Shown here: one piece after another, positions 32,898 to 41,593 of the stretch
Position numbering within the stretch: position 1 is the stretch's first letter
How the letters are laid out: each line of letters opens with the position of its first letter
Source: Terriglobales bacterium
GTDB taxonomy: Bacteria > Acidobacteriota > Terriglobia > Bryobacterales > Bryobacteraceae
NCBI GenBank assembly: GCA_027485675.1
Contig: JAIXQP010000022.1
Location: forward strand, 124,001 to 188,000
Length of the DNA stretch: 64,000 nucleotides
Direction of reading: 5' to 3'
Notes under the pieces: model-generated
Databases searched by the model: none
What the model was told of the DNA's origin: nothing
The model's input: only the letters and a program-made list of their open reading frames with translations
Position numbers and translations under genes: made by a program

Positions 32898-34346
32898 TTA
32901 CAAGCCCGACTTCTTCCACATCTCATCCACTTTCTGCTTGATTTCCGGGCTCATTTCGATCACGTCCGGCCACCGGCGGGTAAACCCTTCCTCCGGCCAC
33001 TTCCGCGTCGCGTCGATGCCCATCTTCGAGCCCCAGTTGATCATCCGGCTCGCATGGTCCAACGAATCGATCGGGCCGGTGACGAACTCGATGTCCCGCT
33101 GCGGGTCGATGTTGTTCAGCGCCTTCCAGGCCACTTCGCTGTAGTTGTGAATGTCGACGTCCTCATCGACCACGACGATGCACTTCGTAAACATCGCCTG
33201 GCCGAGCCCCCAGATGGCGTGCATCACCTTCCGCGCCTGCATCGGATAGGACTTGCGAATACGGACGAGCATCAGGTTATGAAAGATGCCCTCCGCCGGC
33301 AGGCACATATCGCGGATCTCGGGGATCTGCATACGCATCAGCGGCAGGAACGTGCGCTCAATCGCCTTGCCCATGTAGTAGTCCTCCATGGGCGGCGGGC
33401 CGACGATGGTCGTCGCATAGATGGGATTCTTGCGATGGGTGAGGCAGGTGACGTGGAAGACCGGGTACTCGTCTTCGAGCGAGTAGTAGCCGGTGTGATC
33501 GCCAAACGGGCCCTCGGTGCGCCGCTCGCCCATCTCAACATAGCCTTCGAGCACATACTCGGCGTTGGCCGGGACGTCCACATCCACGGTGAGACACTGC
33601 ACCATCTCCACCGGCTTCTTGCGCAGGAACCCGGCGATCATCATCTCGTCAAGATCCGGCGGCAGCGGCAGAATGGCCGAGTAGATCACGGCCGGGTCCG
33701 CGCCGATGGCCACGGCGACATCCATCTTCGTCTCCCCGGCTTTGAAGCGGCGGCGATAATGTTCGGCGCCCTGCTTATGCGCCTGCCAGTGCATGCCGGT
33801 GGTGCGGGCGTCATAGACCTGCATGCGGTACATGCCGCAGTTCCGCTTGCCCGTCTCCGGATTCTTGGTGAACACCATCGGCAGCGTGATGTACGGACCG
33901 CCGTCCTGCGGCCAGCAGGTGAGCACGGGGATCTGGCGCAGATCGATCTGATCGCCCTTCAACACCACCTCCTGACACGGGCCGGAACTTACCTTCTTCG
34001 GGAAAAACGAACCCATCTCGGCGAGCTTCGGCAGCATGGACAGCTTGCCGAGCAGCCCCTGCGGCATCTGCATCTGCAGATACTCGGAGATGCGGTCGGC
34101 GATCTCCTGAAACTGGTCGACCTGCAGGGCGATCTGCATCCGCTTCTCGCTGGCGAGGCTGTTGATCAGAACCGGCACGTTATAGCCCTTGGGCTTCTCA
34201 AAGAGCAGCGCCGGGCCGCCGGCCTTGACGGCGCGGTCGGCAAACTCGGTGATTTCGAGCCGGGGGTCCACTTCGAAAGGGATGCGCTTCAGCTCGCCCG
34301 CCTTTTCGAGGGCCGCAATGAATTCGCGCAAATCGCTATATGCCAT
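32898..34346 (-). CDS. UbiD-family prenylated-flavin decarboxylase
   Basis: A 482-residue decarboxylase of the UbiD family, which uses prenylated FMN made by UbiX/Pad-type enzymes. N-terminus MAYSDLREFIAALEKAGELKRI is typical; conserved segments include LITSL-like VLINSLASEKRM, GTKPGPAR-region counterparts GMYRMQVYDARTTGMHWQAHK, DVAVAIGADPAVIYSA, PFGDHTGYYSLEDEYPVFHV and CIVVVDEDVDIHNYSEVAWK. In this type of bacterium it may act in menaquinone synthesis or on an aromatic acid; no ubi/mqn gene is next to it to decide. No UbiX partner is in the window. Its start is 11 bases from the divergent fabG start. Confidence 0.92.
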   Translation of the reverse strand: MAYSDLREFIAALEKAGELKRIPFEVDPRLEITEFADRAVKAGGPALLFEKPKGYNVPVLINSLASEKRMQIALQVDQFQEIADRISEYLQMQMPQGLLGKLSMLPKLAEMGSFFPKKVSSGPCQEVVLKGDQIDLRQIPVLTCWPQDGGPYITLPMVFTKNPETGKRNCGMYRMQVYDARTTGMHWQAHKQGAEHYRRRFKAGETKMDVAVAIGADPAVIYSAILPLPPDLDEMMIAGFLRKKPVEMVQCLTVDVDVPANAEYVLEGYVEMGERRTEGPFGDHTGYYSLEDEYPVFHVTCLTHRKNPIYATTIVGPPPMEDYYMGKAIERTFLPLMRMQIPEIRDMCLPAEGIFHNLMLVRIRKSYPMQARKVMHAIWGLGQAMFTKCIVVVDEDVDIHNYSEVAWKALNNIDPQRDIEFVTGPIDSLDHASRMINWGSKMGIDATRKWPEEGFTRRWPDVIEMSPEIKQKVDEMWKKSGL

Positions 34347-34351
34347 ATGAT
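34346..34351 (+). promoter_or_regulatory. -10 element TATGAT, six bases before fabG
   Basis: TATGAT (5 of 6 matches) ends six bases before ATG 34358, and its first base overlaps the divergent UbiD start codon. No Shine-Dalgarno sequence separates it from fabG, so a leaderless transcript is likely. Confidence 0.55.
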
Positions 34352-34357
34352 GAGTCC

Positions 34358-35092
34358 ATGGTAAATCGGAACGCTCTGATCACTGGAGGCAGCCGGGGCA
34401 TTGGCCGGGTTTGCGCTCTGCGCTTGGCCAAGGCCGGGGCACGGGTGATCGTCGCAGCAAGAAATGTAGAGAAATGTGAAGAAGTCGCCGCGGAGATCCG
34501 CGCGGCAGGCGGGGAGGCAATGGCCTTGGCCGTCGATATGTCCTCTAGGGATTCGATTCAGGCCGCCTTCGCGCAAGCCGCAAAAGATTTCGGGCCCATC
34601 GGAATTCTTGTCAACAACGCCGGCATCACCAAAGACGGTCTGGCGCTGCGGATGAAGCCCGAGGACTGGAACATCGTCCTGCAGACCAACCTCAGCGGCG
34701 CGTTCTTCGCCATGCAGTCCGTCATGCAGGGCATGATGAAGGAGCGCTGGGGCCGGATGATCAACATCGTCTCCGTGGTCGGCGAAATGGGCAACGCGGG
34801 CCAGGCCAACTACGTGGCCTCGAAGGCGGGGCTGATTGGTCTCACCAAGTCGCTCGCCCGCGAACTGGCCAGCCGGAACATCACGGTGAACGCCGTGGCG
34901 CCGGGCTTCATCGAAACCGACATGACCGCCGTGCTGACCGATGAGCAGAAGGCCGGCATGAAGGGAATTATCCCACTCGGCCGCTTCGGCCAGGCCGACG
35001 ATATCGCCGCGGCGGTGGAGTTCCTCGCCGGCGACGGCGCGAGCTACATCACCGGGCACGTCCTCGACGTCAACGGCGGCATGTACATGTAG
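34358..35092 (+). CDS. fabG: 3-oxoacyl-ACP reductase / short-chain dehydrogenase
   Basis: A 244-residue classical SDR. NADP-binding TGGSRGIG at 9-16, NNAG at 86-89, and catalytic Ser139, Tyr152 and Lys156 (NYVASKAG) are all present; GRFGQADDIAAAVEFLAGD and the ending ITGHVLDVNGGMYM match FabG, which reduces 3-oxoacyl-ACP in fatty acid elongation. Length is as for E. coli FabG. No other fab genes are here, so another ketone substrate cannot be excluded. ATG 34358 is chosen because it matches the family N-terminus and follows a TATGAT element. Confidence 0.88.
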   Translation: MVNRNALITGGSRGIGRVCALRLAKAGARVIVAARNVEKCEEVAAEIRAAGGEAMALAVDMSSRDSIQAAFAQAAKDFGPIGILVNNAGITKDGLALRMKPEDWNIVLQTNLSGAFFAMQSVMQGMMKERWGRMINIVSVVGEMGNAGQANYVASKAGLIGLTKSLARELASRNITVNAVAPGFIETDMTAVLTDEQKAGMKGIIPLGRFGQADDIAAAVEFLAGDGASYITGHVLDVNGGMYM

Positions 35093-35125
35093 CGTCGCGA
35101 GCAGGACATCGGCGAGAATTGGAGG

Positions 35126-36019
35126 ATGTCAAACGCCTCTGACCAGCGCTTTCGCGTTGGGCTCGTGCAGATGTCCTGCTCGCTGTCGCCCAGCGAGAAC
35201 CTCGAAAAAGCCGCGGCGAAAGTGCGCGAAGCCGCCGCCCGCGGAGCGCAGATCATCTGCCTGCAGGAGCTGTTCCGCTCGCAGTATTTCTGCCGCGAGG
35301 AGAAGGCCGATCTGTTCGATCTCGCCGAGCCGATTCCCGGTCCGGCCACCGACGTCATGAGCAAGCTCGCCAAGGAACTCGACGTCGTCATCATCAGCTC
35401 ACTCTTTGAAAAGCGCGCCCACGGGCTCTATCACAACACCGCCACGGTCCACGACGCGGGCGGCGAAATGCTCGGCATCTTCCGGAAAATGCACATTCCG
35501 GACGATCCGCTCTTCTACGAAAAGTTCTACTTCACCCCAGGCGATCTCGGCTTCAAAAACTTCGACACCAAGTACGCCCGTATCGGCGTGCTCGTGTGCT
35601 GGGACCAGTGGTACCCGGAAGCCGCGCGGCTGACGGCGCTGCAGGGCGCGAGCATTCTCTTCTACCCCACCGCCATCGGCTGGCACCCGGCGGAGAAGGA
35701 AGAGTACGGCCCGGCGCAGTTGGACGCCTGGAAGACCATCCAGCGCAGCCACGCCATTGCCAACGGCATCTACGTGGCCGCCGTAAACCGCATCGGCTTT
35801 GAACAGGGCCCGCACGATTCCGGCCTCGAATTCTGGGGCCACTCCTTCCTCTCGGACCCCTTCGGCCGCGTGCTCACGGAAGCCTCCGACAACCAGGAGG
35901 AGATCCTGGTGCACGAGTGCGACCCCAAGCTGCAGGACGAAGTCCGGCGCAACTGGCCCTTCCTGCGAGACCGCCGCATTGACGCTTACGGCGCCATCAC
36001 CAAGAGGTTTCTCGACTAA
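35126..36019 (+). CDS. aguB: N-carbamoylputrescine amidohydrolase
   Basis: A 297-residue nitrilase-superfamily enzyme converting N-carbamoylputrescine to putrescine, CO2 and ammonia. The catalytic triad is Glu48 (LQELF), Lys121 (RKMHIPDD) and Cys158 (VLVCWDQWYPE); QYFCREE, EKFYFTPGD and PTAIGWHP are typical of AguB. The following gene is agmatine deiminase, overlapping by one base (TAATG), so the two consecutive pathway steps are co-translated. GAGAAT at 35114-35119 lies six bases before the ATG; the GGAGG at 35121-35125 touches the ATG and is too close to act as a normal ribosome-binding site. Confidence 0.94.
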   Translation: MSNASDQRFRVGLVQMSCSLSPSENLEKAAAKVREAAARGAQIICLQELFRSQYFCREEKADLFDLAEPIPGPATDVMSKLAKELDVVIISSLFEKRAHGLYHNTATVHDAGGEMLGIFRKMHIPDDPLFYEKFYFTPGDLGFKNFDTKYARIGVLVCWDQWYPEAARLTALQGASILFYPTAIGWHPAEKEEYGPAQLDAWKTIQRSHAIANGIYVAAVNRIGFEQGPHDSGLEFWGHSFLSDPFGRVLTEASDNQEEILVHECDPKLQDEVRRNWPFLRDRRIDAYGAITKRFLD

Positions 36020-37056
36020 TGCCCGCCACCTGGAGAATGCCGGCGGAATGGGCGCCGCACGAAGGCACCTGGCTCGCCTGGCCGCATGAAAAAACGGACT
36101 GGCCCGGTAAGTTCGGTCCCATTCCGCACTTTTACGGCAAGCTGATCGCCAAGCTCACCCGCCACGAAATGGTGCACCTGCTCTGCGCCGATGAACGGGC
36201 GGCGAAGGCCGCCGTCAAGGCCGCGCAACAGGAGCACGCCAACCTGGCGGCGCTGGACATCCACCTCGTTCCCACGGACCGGAGCTGGCTGCGCGATACC
36301 GCGCCCATCTTCGTCAAGTCCGACACCGGCAAGCTGAAAGTCACCGACTGGCACTTCAACGGCTGGGCCAAGTACGACAACTGGCAAAACGACGACGCCC
36401 TGCCCGAATACGTCGCGTCAAATCTTGGCCTCCCGCGGGTGACTCCAACCGCCAAGAAGCGCCGCGTAGTCTTGGAAGGCGGCTCCATCGACGTCAACGG
36501 CGCCGGCACGCTGCTGACCACCGAAGAGTGCCTGCTGAGCCCGGTGCAGGCGCGGAATCCGCATCTCACGAAAGCCGAGATCGAGGCCGTACTGAGCAAA
36601 TACCTGGGAGTAACCAAGGTGCTGTGGCTCGATAAAGGCATCACCGGCGACGATACCCACGGGCACGTCGACGACCTGGCCCGGTTCACCGACGCCCGCA
36701 CCGTCGTCACTGTCGTCGAAGAGGACCCCACCGACGCCAACTACGAACCGCTGCACGAGAACCTGCGCCGCCTGCGCGATATGACCGACCAGGATGGCCA
36801 ACCCCTCCGCGTGGCGACGCTGCCCATGCCCGCGCCGGTCTGGTTCGCCGGCCAGCGGCTGCCGGCCAGCTACGCGAACTTCTACATCGCCAACCAGCAG
36901 GTGCTCGTGCCGACCTTTAACGACCCGAACGACCGGCACGCCCTAAACACGCTCGCCGGGCTGTTCCCGGACCGCCCAGTTGTCGGCATCGACTGCAGCG
37001 ACCTCGTCCTGGGACTCGGCACGCTGCATTGCATGACGCAGCAGCAGCCGGCCTAG
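36019..37056 (+). CDS. aguA: Agmatine deiminase
   Basis: A 345-residue guanidine-modifying enzyme that hydrolyses agmatine to N-carbamoylputrescine. MPAEWAPHEGTWLAWP is the family N-terminus; DRSWLRDTAPIFV, VLEGGSIDVNG, TGDDTHGHVDDLARF and catalytic Cys338 (GTLHCMTQQQPA) are all present. With aguB upstream it makes putrescine from agmatine; the arginine decarboxylase needed to supply agmatine is not in the window. The start overlaps the aguB stop (TAATG). Its TAG shares the tetramer CTAG (37053-37056) with the stop of the convergent gene. Confidence 0.96.
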   Translation: MPATWRMPAEWAPHEGTWLAWPHEKTDWPGKFGPIPHFYGKLIAKLTRHEMVHLLCADERAAKAAVKAAQQEHANLAALDIHLVPTDRSWLRDTAPIFVKSDTGKLKVTDWHFNGWAKYDNWQNDDALPEYVASNLGLPRVTPTAKKRRVVLEGGSIDVNGAGTLLTTEECLLSPVQARNPHLTKAEIEAVLSKYLGVTKVLWLDKGITGDDTHGHVDDLARFTDARTVVTVVEEDPTDANYEPLHENLRRLRDMTDQDGQPLRVATLPMPAPVWFAGQRLPASYANFYIANQQVLVPTFNDPNDRHALNTLAGLFPDRPVVGIDCSDLVLGLGTLHCMTQQQPA

Positions 37057-38921
37057 TTCGTCACCTGCCAGTGCAGCGTAAACCGGTAGGTATCCGCGCC
37101 CCGGGCGGGGTCGCGGATCTCAACCTTTCCAGCGGCAGGATCAACCAGCTTCACCTCACCTCGACCACGCGTTTTTTCCAAACGGTACTGCGGAGTGTAG
37201 TAACGCGGCACGGCAGCCGTGCAAGTCTGGCTCACCTCCCGCTCCGGCGCGCCCACCAGCACCTCGTAAACAGGCCGGTTGCCCACAATCTGGACGCCGA
37301 CGCTGCCATCAACCACCACCTCCACCGTGCAACTGCCGTTGGTGGGAGCGGGCGGAGCAGGCGGAGCAGGCGGAGCCCCCGGCGCAGGCGCCGCAACCGG
37401 CGTGGCCGCGGCCACCACCACCGGGTTGTCCGTTAAATTCCGAACCACGGCCACGAACTCCGGCTCCGGGCCGGCAACGTCGAGATAGGGGTTAAAGACG
37501 TAGTCCGTCGACATCGGCCGGTCGGCGGGGAAACGCAGGTTGACGGAGAAGCCGTAGGCGGGATCGGCGCCCCACTGGCCTGTAGCGAGTACCTTCCTCC
37601 GCTGCGTGGCCACATCGTGCCAGCCCCAGAAGGGCTTAGCTTTATCGCGGCCGTGATCCACGCCGTTGAACGAGCCGGCCACCGTGGCCGCGCGCATCCG
37701 CGGGCGGTTGCCGACCGGGGTGTAGCGATAGAAAGCGCTCATCAGCCGCTCTCCCTCGTTCGATTCCTGCGTGGCGCGAGCCCACCAGTGATGATAGATG
37801 GGCAGTAACTCATAGCCAACTTCCCGGTCCACGCCGTGACGGGGGCGCTCGGCCACGCCTTTATAGACGTAAGTGATCCCGGTGTTCTGCTTCCAATCGA
37901 AGTTATTGGCGTCGAAAAAAGACTTCTTGTCGCTGCCGCCGATCGCGCCATGCCCGCCGGCTTCGAGGAAGACCACCGGATGAGATCCGTTATGCAGAAG
38001 AAGGGGTCCGTCGACATTGTGGACGCCGGCACGGATTCCGGAATCGCCGGTGGTGTACGAATAAATGTTGTTATGCGCGAGGGTCTCCATCGCCTCAAGC
38101 TTGCCCAACTCCGTGCCGTCCTTGCGCACGGCGAGAATCACCCCTTCGTTGTCGTTTTCATGGCATGTGCCCACCACGCAATTGTCCGAGTAATCCCGGG
38201 CGTGGAAGAAGTTATAGATCAGAAACCAGTGCGAACGGGACTCGATGGTGGCGTAATAGACATAGGCTTGCGTGGAACCGGCGCCTAAGTTCTCCCAGTT
38301 ATTCCCGCCGTCCCAGTCGTTGTCGTAATCGACGCGGCAGATCGCGTCGGCGCGCCAGTCAAACCACGTCTCCTGCGCCACATAGGGCGAATAGTGTTCC
38401 ACCAGCTTCCGGTAAGGATCCGCGATGGGCGCCTCCGGGCCGAACGTCCACTTCTCGGCGGGCTCCACCAGCGCCGGAGCGGCCGGGTCCACCGTGATCG
38501 CCGCCTCCGTGCGAACCTCCCCCAATTGGAACGCCACCGTATAAGTGCCCGGAGCCTCCGGCGCATGATAGACCACCGCGTCCTTCACCGTGAACTGGCC
38601 CGAAAGCTGCCGAAACAGCGATCCGGCCAAGCCTGTCGAAGGCTCATAAAAAGGCTCGCTATCGGCGCCCTGAAAGCGGAACGGCTTCGACACCCAGCCG
38701 CCGTTGGGCGTCGCGATATTGACGCTCCAACCGGCTTGCCGCAGGCGGCCCTCCTTCGTCCCTTGGCCATCGGGAACATCCGCATACACCTTCACTTGCA
38801 GGATGGCTTCACTGTGGGGCCGAATCCGCAGCGTAGCGGGAGTCGAAGAGACAGACATCCGCTTGGGTGTTTGCGCGAACACCGCGCTGAGAGACAACAA
38901 AAGCAGGAGACCAAGCCGCAT
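37053..38921 (-). CDS. Secreted protein of unknown function
   Basis: A 622-residue exported protein (MRLGLLLLLSLSAVFAQ). An N-terminal beta-sandwich (about 20-155, VKVYADVPDGQGTKEGRLRQ) precedes a central region with many aromatic and Asp/His residues (YDNDWDGGNNWENLG, SHWFLIYNFFHARDYSDN, HENDNEGVILAV, VVFLEAGGHGAIGG), faintly like Vps62/DUF946-type proteins, which is only a suggestion. A Pro/Ala-rich linker (APAPGAPPAPPAPPAP) leads to a C-terminal approximately 100-residue beta domain. A perfect TATAAT (38928-38933) ends six bases before the ATG. The 3' end forms the convergent overlap with aguA. Confidence 0.78.
   Translation of the reverse strand: MRLGLLLLLSLSAVFAQTPKRMSVSSTPATLRIRPHSEAILQVKVYADVPDGQGTKEGRLRQAGWSVNIATPNGGWVSKPFRFQGADSEPFYEPSTGLAGSLFRQLSGQFTVKDAVVYHAPEAPGTYTVAFQLGEVRTEAAITVDPAAPALVEPAEKWTFGPEAPIADPYRKLVEHYSPYVAQETWFDWRADAICRVDYDNDWDGGNNWENLGAGSTQAYVYYATIESRSHWFLIYNFFHARDYSDNCVVGTCHENDNEGVILAVRKDGTELGKLEAMETLAHNNIYSYTTGDSGIRAGVHNVDGPLLLHNGSHPVVFLEAGGHGAIGGSDKKSFFDANNFDWKQNTGITYVYKGVAERPRHGVDREVGYELLPIYHHWWARATQESNEGERLMSAFYRYTPVGNRPRMRAATVAGSFNGVDHGRDKAKPFWGWHDVATQRRKVLATGQWGADPAYGFSVNLRFPADRPMSTDYVFNPYLDVAGPEPEFVAVVRNLTDNPVVVAAATPVAAPAPGAPPAPPAPPAPTNGSCTVEVVVDGSVGVQIVGNRPVYEVLVGAPEREVSQTCTAAVPRYYTPQYRLEKTRGRGEVKLVDPAAGKVEIRDPARGADTYRFTLHWQVTN
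37092..37118. terminator. GC-rich hairpin inside the 3' end of the secreted-protein gene
   Basis: ATCCGCG CCCC and GGGG-T-CGCGGAT form an 11-pair stem with loop GGGC and one bulged T, 36 bases after the aguA stop. Only a weak CTTT follows, so its role as a terminator for the plus-strand agu operon is tentative. Confidence 0.35.
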
Positions 38922-38927
38922 ATTGCG

Positions 38928-38933
38928 ATTATA
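38928..38933 (-). promoter_or_regulatory. -10 element TATAAT, six bases before an ATG
   Basis: A consensus TATAAT on the minus strand ends exactly six bases before ATG 38921. No ribosome-binding sequence is visible, pointing to a leaderless mRNA. Confidence 0.65.
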
Positions 38934-39813
38934 GGCGCGGCCGGGAGGTCAGTGCCGGATCCCCGGTATCAAACTGCGGCCCGGAGGCGTTCCACTGCTC
39001 CAAGCGGAAGGAGCGGCCCAGGCCGAAGGGCGGCGGCAGTTCGCGAACCGTCACGCGCACCTTCTCCCCTTCCACGCGAATCGTGAAGTAGTGATAGAAC
39101 CAGCCGTGGCGGAACCCTTCGCCGCGCAGCAGACCACGGTCAATGTTCCCGCCGCTCGAACCGATTTCCGTGTAGTGGATGCCCCCGGTTTCCAGATGCA
39201 CAAACTGGTGGCCATGGCCGCTGAAGATATGCGTCACGCCATACTTTTTGGCAATCTGGTGCAGTGCGAACTCCCCGCTGCCCACCGCCACCTGCGGGAT
39301 CCAGAAGGGCTTGTGGAGGAACACCATTTTCGGACTGCATCCGGCGTTGGCGGCCAGCGTCTTTTCAAGAAACGCTAACTGCGCCGGGGCGAGGGCATCC
39401 GTCCGGCTGTTATCGAGGATGACGAACAGCGTATTGTGGTGCACCCAGGAGTGCTGCGGCGGATGCCCGGCGTGTTCGGGAAACGCCGCGGCCGAGGTAT
39501 CGTTCCAGATGTCGTGGTTTCCCGGCGTATGCCGGATCGGAAACGGCGCTGTCTTCCACAGCGCCTCCATCTCCGCCCACTGCGCCGGGGCCTGGGCGTC
39601 ATTCACCCCCTCAATCGCGTCGCCGATCGTCACGGCGAAGGCGGGATCGGCGAGGATCACTTCGCGGAAGACTCGCGAGTAGATCTGCGGCCGCGCGGAG
39701 CCGGTGCGGTCCCCGATCAGGGCGAAACTGAAGTCGTTGGGGCCGGCCGCGGCGGCGGGCCAGGCGGCGGCGGAAAGCAGAGGGAAAAACCGGCGGCGGG
39801 AAAGCGAAAACAT
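38929..39813 (-). CDS. Secreted calcineurin-like metallophosphoesterase
   Basis: A 294-residue metallophosphoesterase of the binuclear-metal calcineurin fold. Motifs in order: ALIGDRTG, VTIGDAIEG, TPGNHDIWND, VFLHKPFW and FSGHGHQFVH, so all metal ligands seem present. The N-terminus MFSLSRRRFFPLLSAAAWPAAAA looks like a Tat or Sec signal with RRRFF. Substrate unknown. Its 3' end overlaps the -10 element of the next gene on the same strand, so the two may be transcribed both together and separately. Confidence 0.9.
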   Translation of the reverse strand: MFSLSRRRFFPLLSAAAWPAAAAGPNDFSFALIGDRTGSARPQIYSRVFREVILADPAFAVTIGDAIEGVNDAQAPAQWAEMEALWKTAPFPIRHTPGNHDIWNDTSAAAFPEHAGHPPQHSWVHHNTLFVILDNSRTDALAPAQLAFLEKTLAANAGCSPKMVFLHKPFWIPQVAVGSGEFALHQIAKKYGVTHIFSGHGHQFVHLETGGIHYTEIGSSGGNIDRGLLRGEGFRHGWFYHYFTIRVEGEKVRVTVRELPPPFGLGRSFRLEQWNASGPQFDTGDPALTSRPRL

Positions 39814-39853
39814 AAGTGAGAGATCCCCAGACGGGAAGCCACTAGTTTACCGA

Positions 39854-41593
39854 GTGTTTTCCGGCTTCTCAGCGGCGTTGGACGCCATCGTGGCCATCGT
39901 GTTCCCAATTCTCATGGGATGGTTGGTCTTGAGCGGCATCGATGACCTGTTGCTGAACCTCTTCTGGGTGCGATTGCGCTTCCAACCCAAGGAAGCTCCA
40001 CCGGACATTCGGGGCGAGCCGGAGAAGACGCTCGCCATCTTCGTGCCACTGTGGCAGGAGCACGAAGTGGTCCGGCAGATGGTGACCCACAACGTCACCG
40101 CGCTCCGCTACCGGAACTATCACCTCTTCATCGGCGGCTACCCCAACGACACCGAAACGCTCGACGAGATCCGCGCCATGGAAGATCAGTTTCCCCACGT
40201 GCATCTCGCGCTCGTGCCGCACGACGGACCTACCTCCAAAGCCGACTGCCTCAACTGGGCCTTTCAAACCATGATGCTCTATGAAGAGCAGACCGGGACC
40301 CGGTTCGATGGCATCGTCACCCACGACGCCGAAGACATGATCCATCCGGACTCCCTGCGCTGGATCAGCCATTACCTCTCCGACTACGACATGGTGCAAG
40401 TGCCCGTGCTCGCGCTGCCGACGCCGCTACGGGAGCTCGTCCACGGCGTTTACATCGACGAGTTCAGCGAGTTTCAAACGCGAGACCTGCAAGTGCGCGA
40501 ATCGCTCGGCGGCTTTCTCCCGGGCAGCGGCGTGGGAACCGGTTTCTCGCGGCGCGCCCTGGAAGCGCTGGCTGTCACCGCGGAGAATCGCATCTTCGAA
40601 CCCTCCTGCCTCACCGAAGACTATGAGAACGGCTTCCGCCTGCGCCACCTCGGCTGCCGGCAGACCTTTCTCCCCGTGCGGATCCTGAACGGAATCCCCA
40701 TGGCCACCCGCGAGTACTTCCCGCGCACCTGGAAGACCGCCGTGAAGCAACGCACCCGCTGGGTCACCGGCATCGCCTGGCAGGGTTGGGAGCGGCACGG
40801 TTGGCAGGGCGGATGGCGGCAATGGTGGTGGCACTGGCGGGACCGCAAGGGGCTGATCGGCAACCCGGCCGGGGTCGTCTGTAATCTGCTGTTCCTTTAT
40901 GGGTTGCTGTGGCCGGAGCGCGTTCTGGCGCTGCCGGGGGCGCAGTGGCTGCCGTTCACGGTGCTCATGGCCGTTCTGCAAGCCGCCGTACGCGTGGGGA
41001 TCGTGCAGCGATTCTATGGCTGGCCGATAGCGCTCGCCGCGCCGCTGCGGATTCCCGTGGCGAACTGGATCAACGCCTCGGCAGGCATCCGGGCCACTCT
41101 TCGCTACGCCAAAGCCCGCTGGCGGCGGGAGCCGCTCGTCTGGCTGAAGACGCAGCATCAGTATCCCAACCGCTTCGCCCTCGAAGCGCACCGGCCCACT
41201 CTGCCCGAGATCCTCGTGAAGTCCGGCTACCTCGAAGCGAGCGCCCTCGAAGGCAAACCAGCCGGCCGCCGGCTGCAGGATTGGCTCGTCGAAAGCGGAC
41301 GCCTCAGCGAAAGCGACCTGTATGAGGCATTGAGCCTACAGCTGTGCATGCCCATCAGCCTGGCGAGCCCGGAGACGGTCTCCCGCGAAATCGCGCGTTC
41401 GCTGCCGGCGCATATCGTCCGGGAGCTCCAGGTGGTGCCGGTCCGCGTGGAGCAGGGGCATCTCGTCGTCGCCGGGCCGGAGGCACCCACCGAGACGCTG
41501 CCGGCCACGCTCGAACCGTACACCAAACTGCGCGTCAGGTTTGAACTGGTGCCCCGGTCCACCTTCGACCAGATTGTCCAGTCCCACCTCTAG
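39854..41593 (+). CDS. NfrB-like membrane glycosyltransferase (GT2) with C-terminal MshEN domain
   Basis: A 579-residue protein. A helix pair (about 5-35) is followed by a GT-A domain with HDGPTSKADCLNW, HDAEDM (near 157), TEDYENGF (near 254) and KQRTRWVTG (the QxxRW motif, near 299) of processive family-2 transferases; further helices occur near 340-400. The C-terminus (about 440-579) is an MshEN/T2SSE-N domain with LQDWLVESGRLSESDLYEAL, a fold that binds cyclic di-GMP in several proteins. This is the NfrB layout; E. coli NfrB makes a secreted polysaccharide on c-di-GMP binding. No nfrA is adjacent. GTG 39854 is my start choice; an upstream extension from 39704 reads antisense through the neighbouring gene. 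Confidence 0.87.
   Translation: MFSGFSAALDAIVAIVFPILMGWLVLSGIDDLLLNLFWVRLRFQPKEAPPDIRGEPEKTLAIFVPLWQEHEVVRQMVTHNVTALRYRNYHLFIGGYPNDTETLDEIRAMEDQFPHVHLALVPHDGPTSKADCLNWAFQTMMLYEEQTGTRFDGIVTHDAEDMIHPDSLRWISHYLSDYDMVQVPVLALPTPLRELVHGVYIDEFSEFQTRDLQVRESLGGFLPGSGVGTGFSRRALEALAVTAENRIFEPSCLTEDYENGFRLRHLGCRQTFLPVRILNGIPMATREYFPRTWKTAVKQRTRWVTGIAWQGWERHGWQGGWRQWWWHWRDRKGLIGNPAGVVCNLLFLYGLLWPERVLALPGAQWLPFTVLMAVLQAAVRVGIVQRFYGWPIALAAPLRIPVANWINASAGIRATLRYAKARWRREPLVWLKTQHQYPNRFALEAHRPTLPEILVKSGYLEASALEGKPAGRRLQDWLVESGRLSESDLYEALSLQLCMPISLASPETVSREIARSLPAHIVRELQVVPVRVEQGHLVVAGPEAPTETLPATLEPYTKLRVRFELVPRSTFDQIVQSHL

Noticed and set aside
37320-37400. Repetitive GGAGCAGGCGGAGCAGGC tract considered as a tandem repeat element or CRISPR-like unit
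   Set aside because: It simply encodes the Pro/Ala linker of the secreted protein; short, with no spacer structure.
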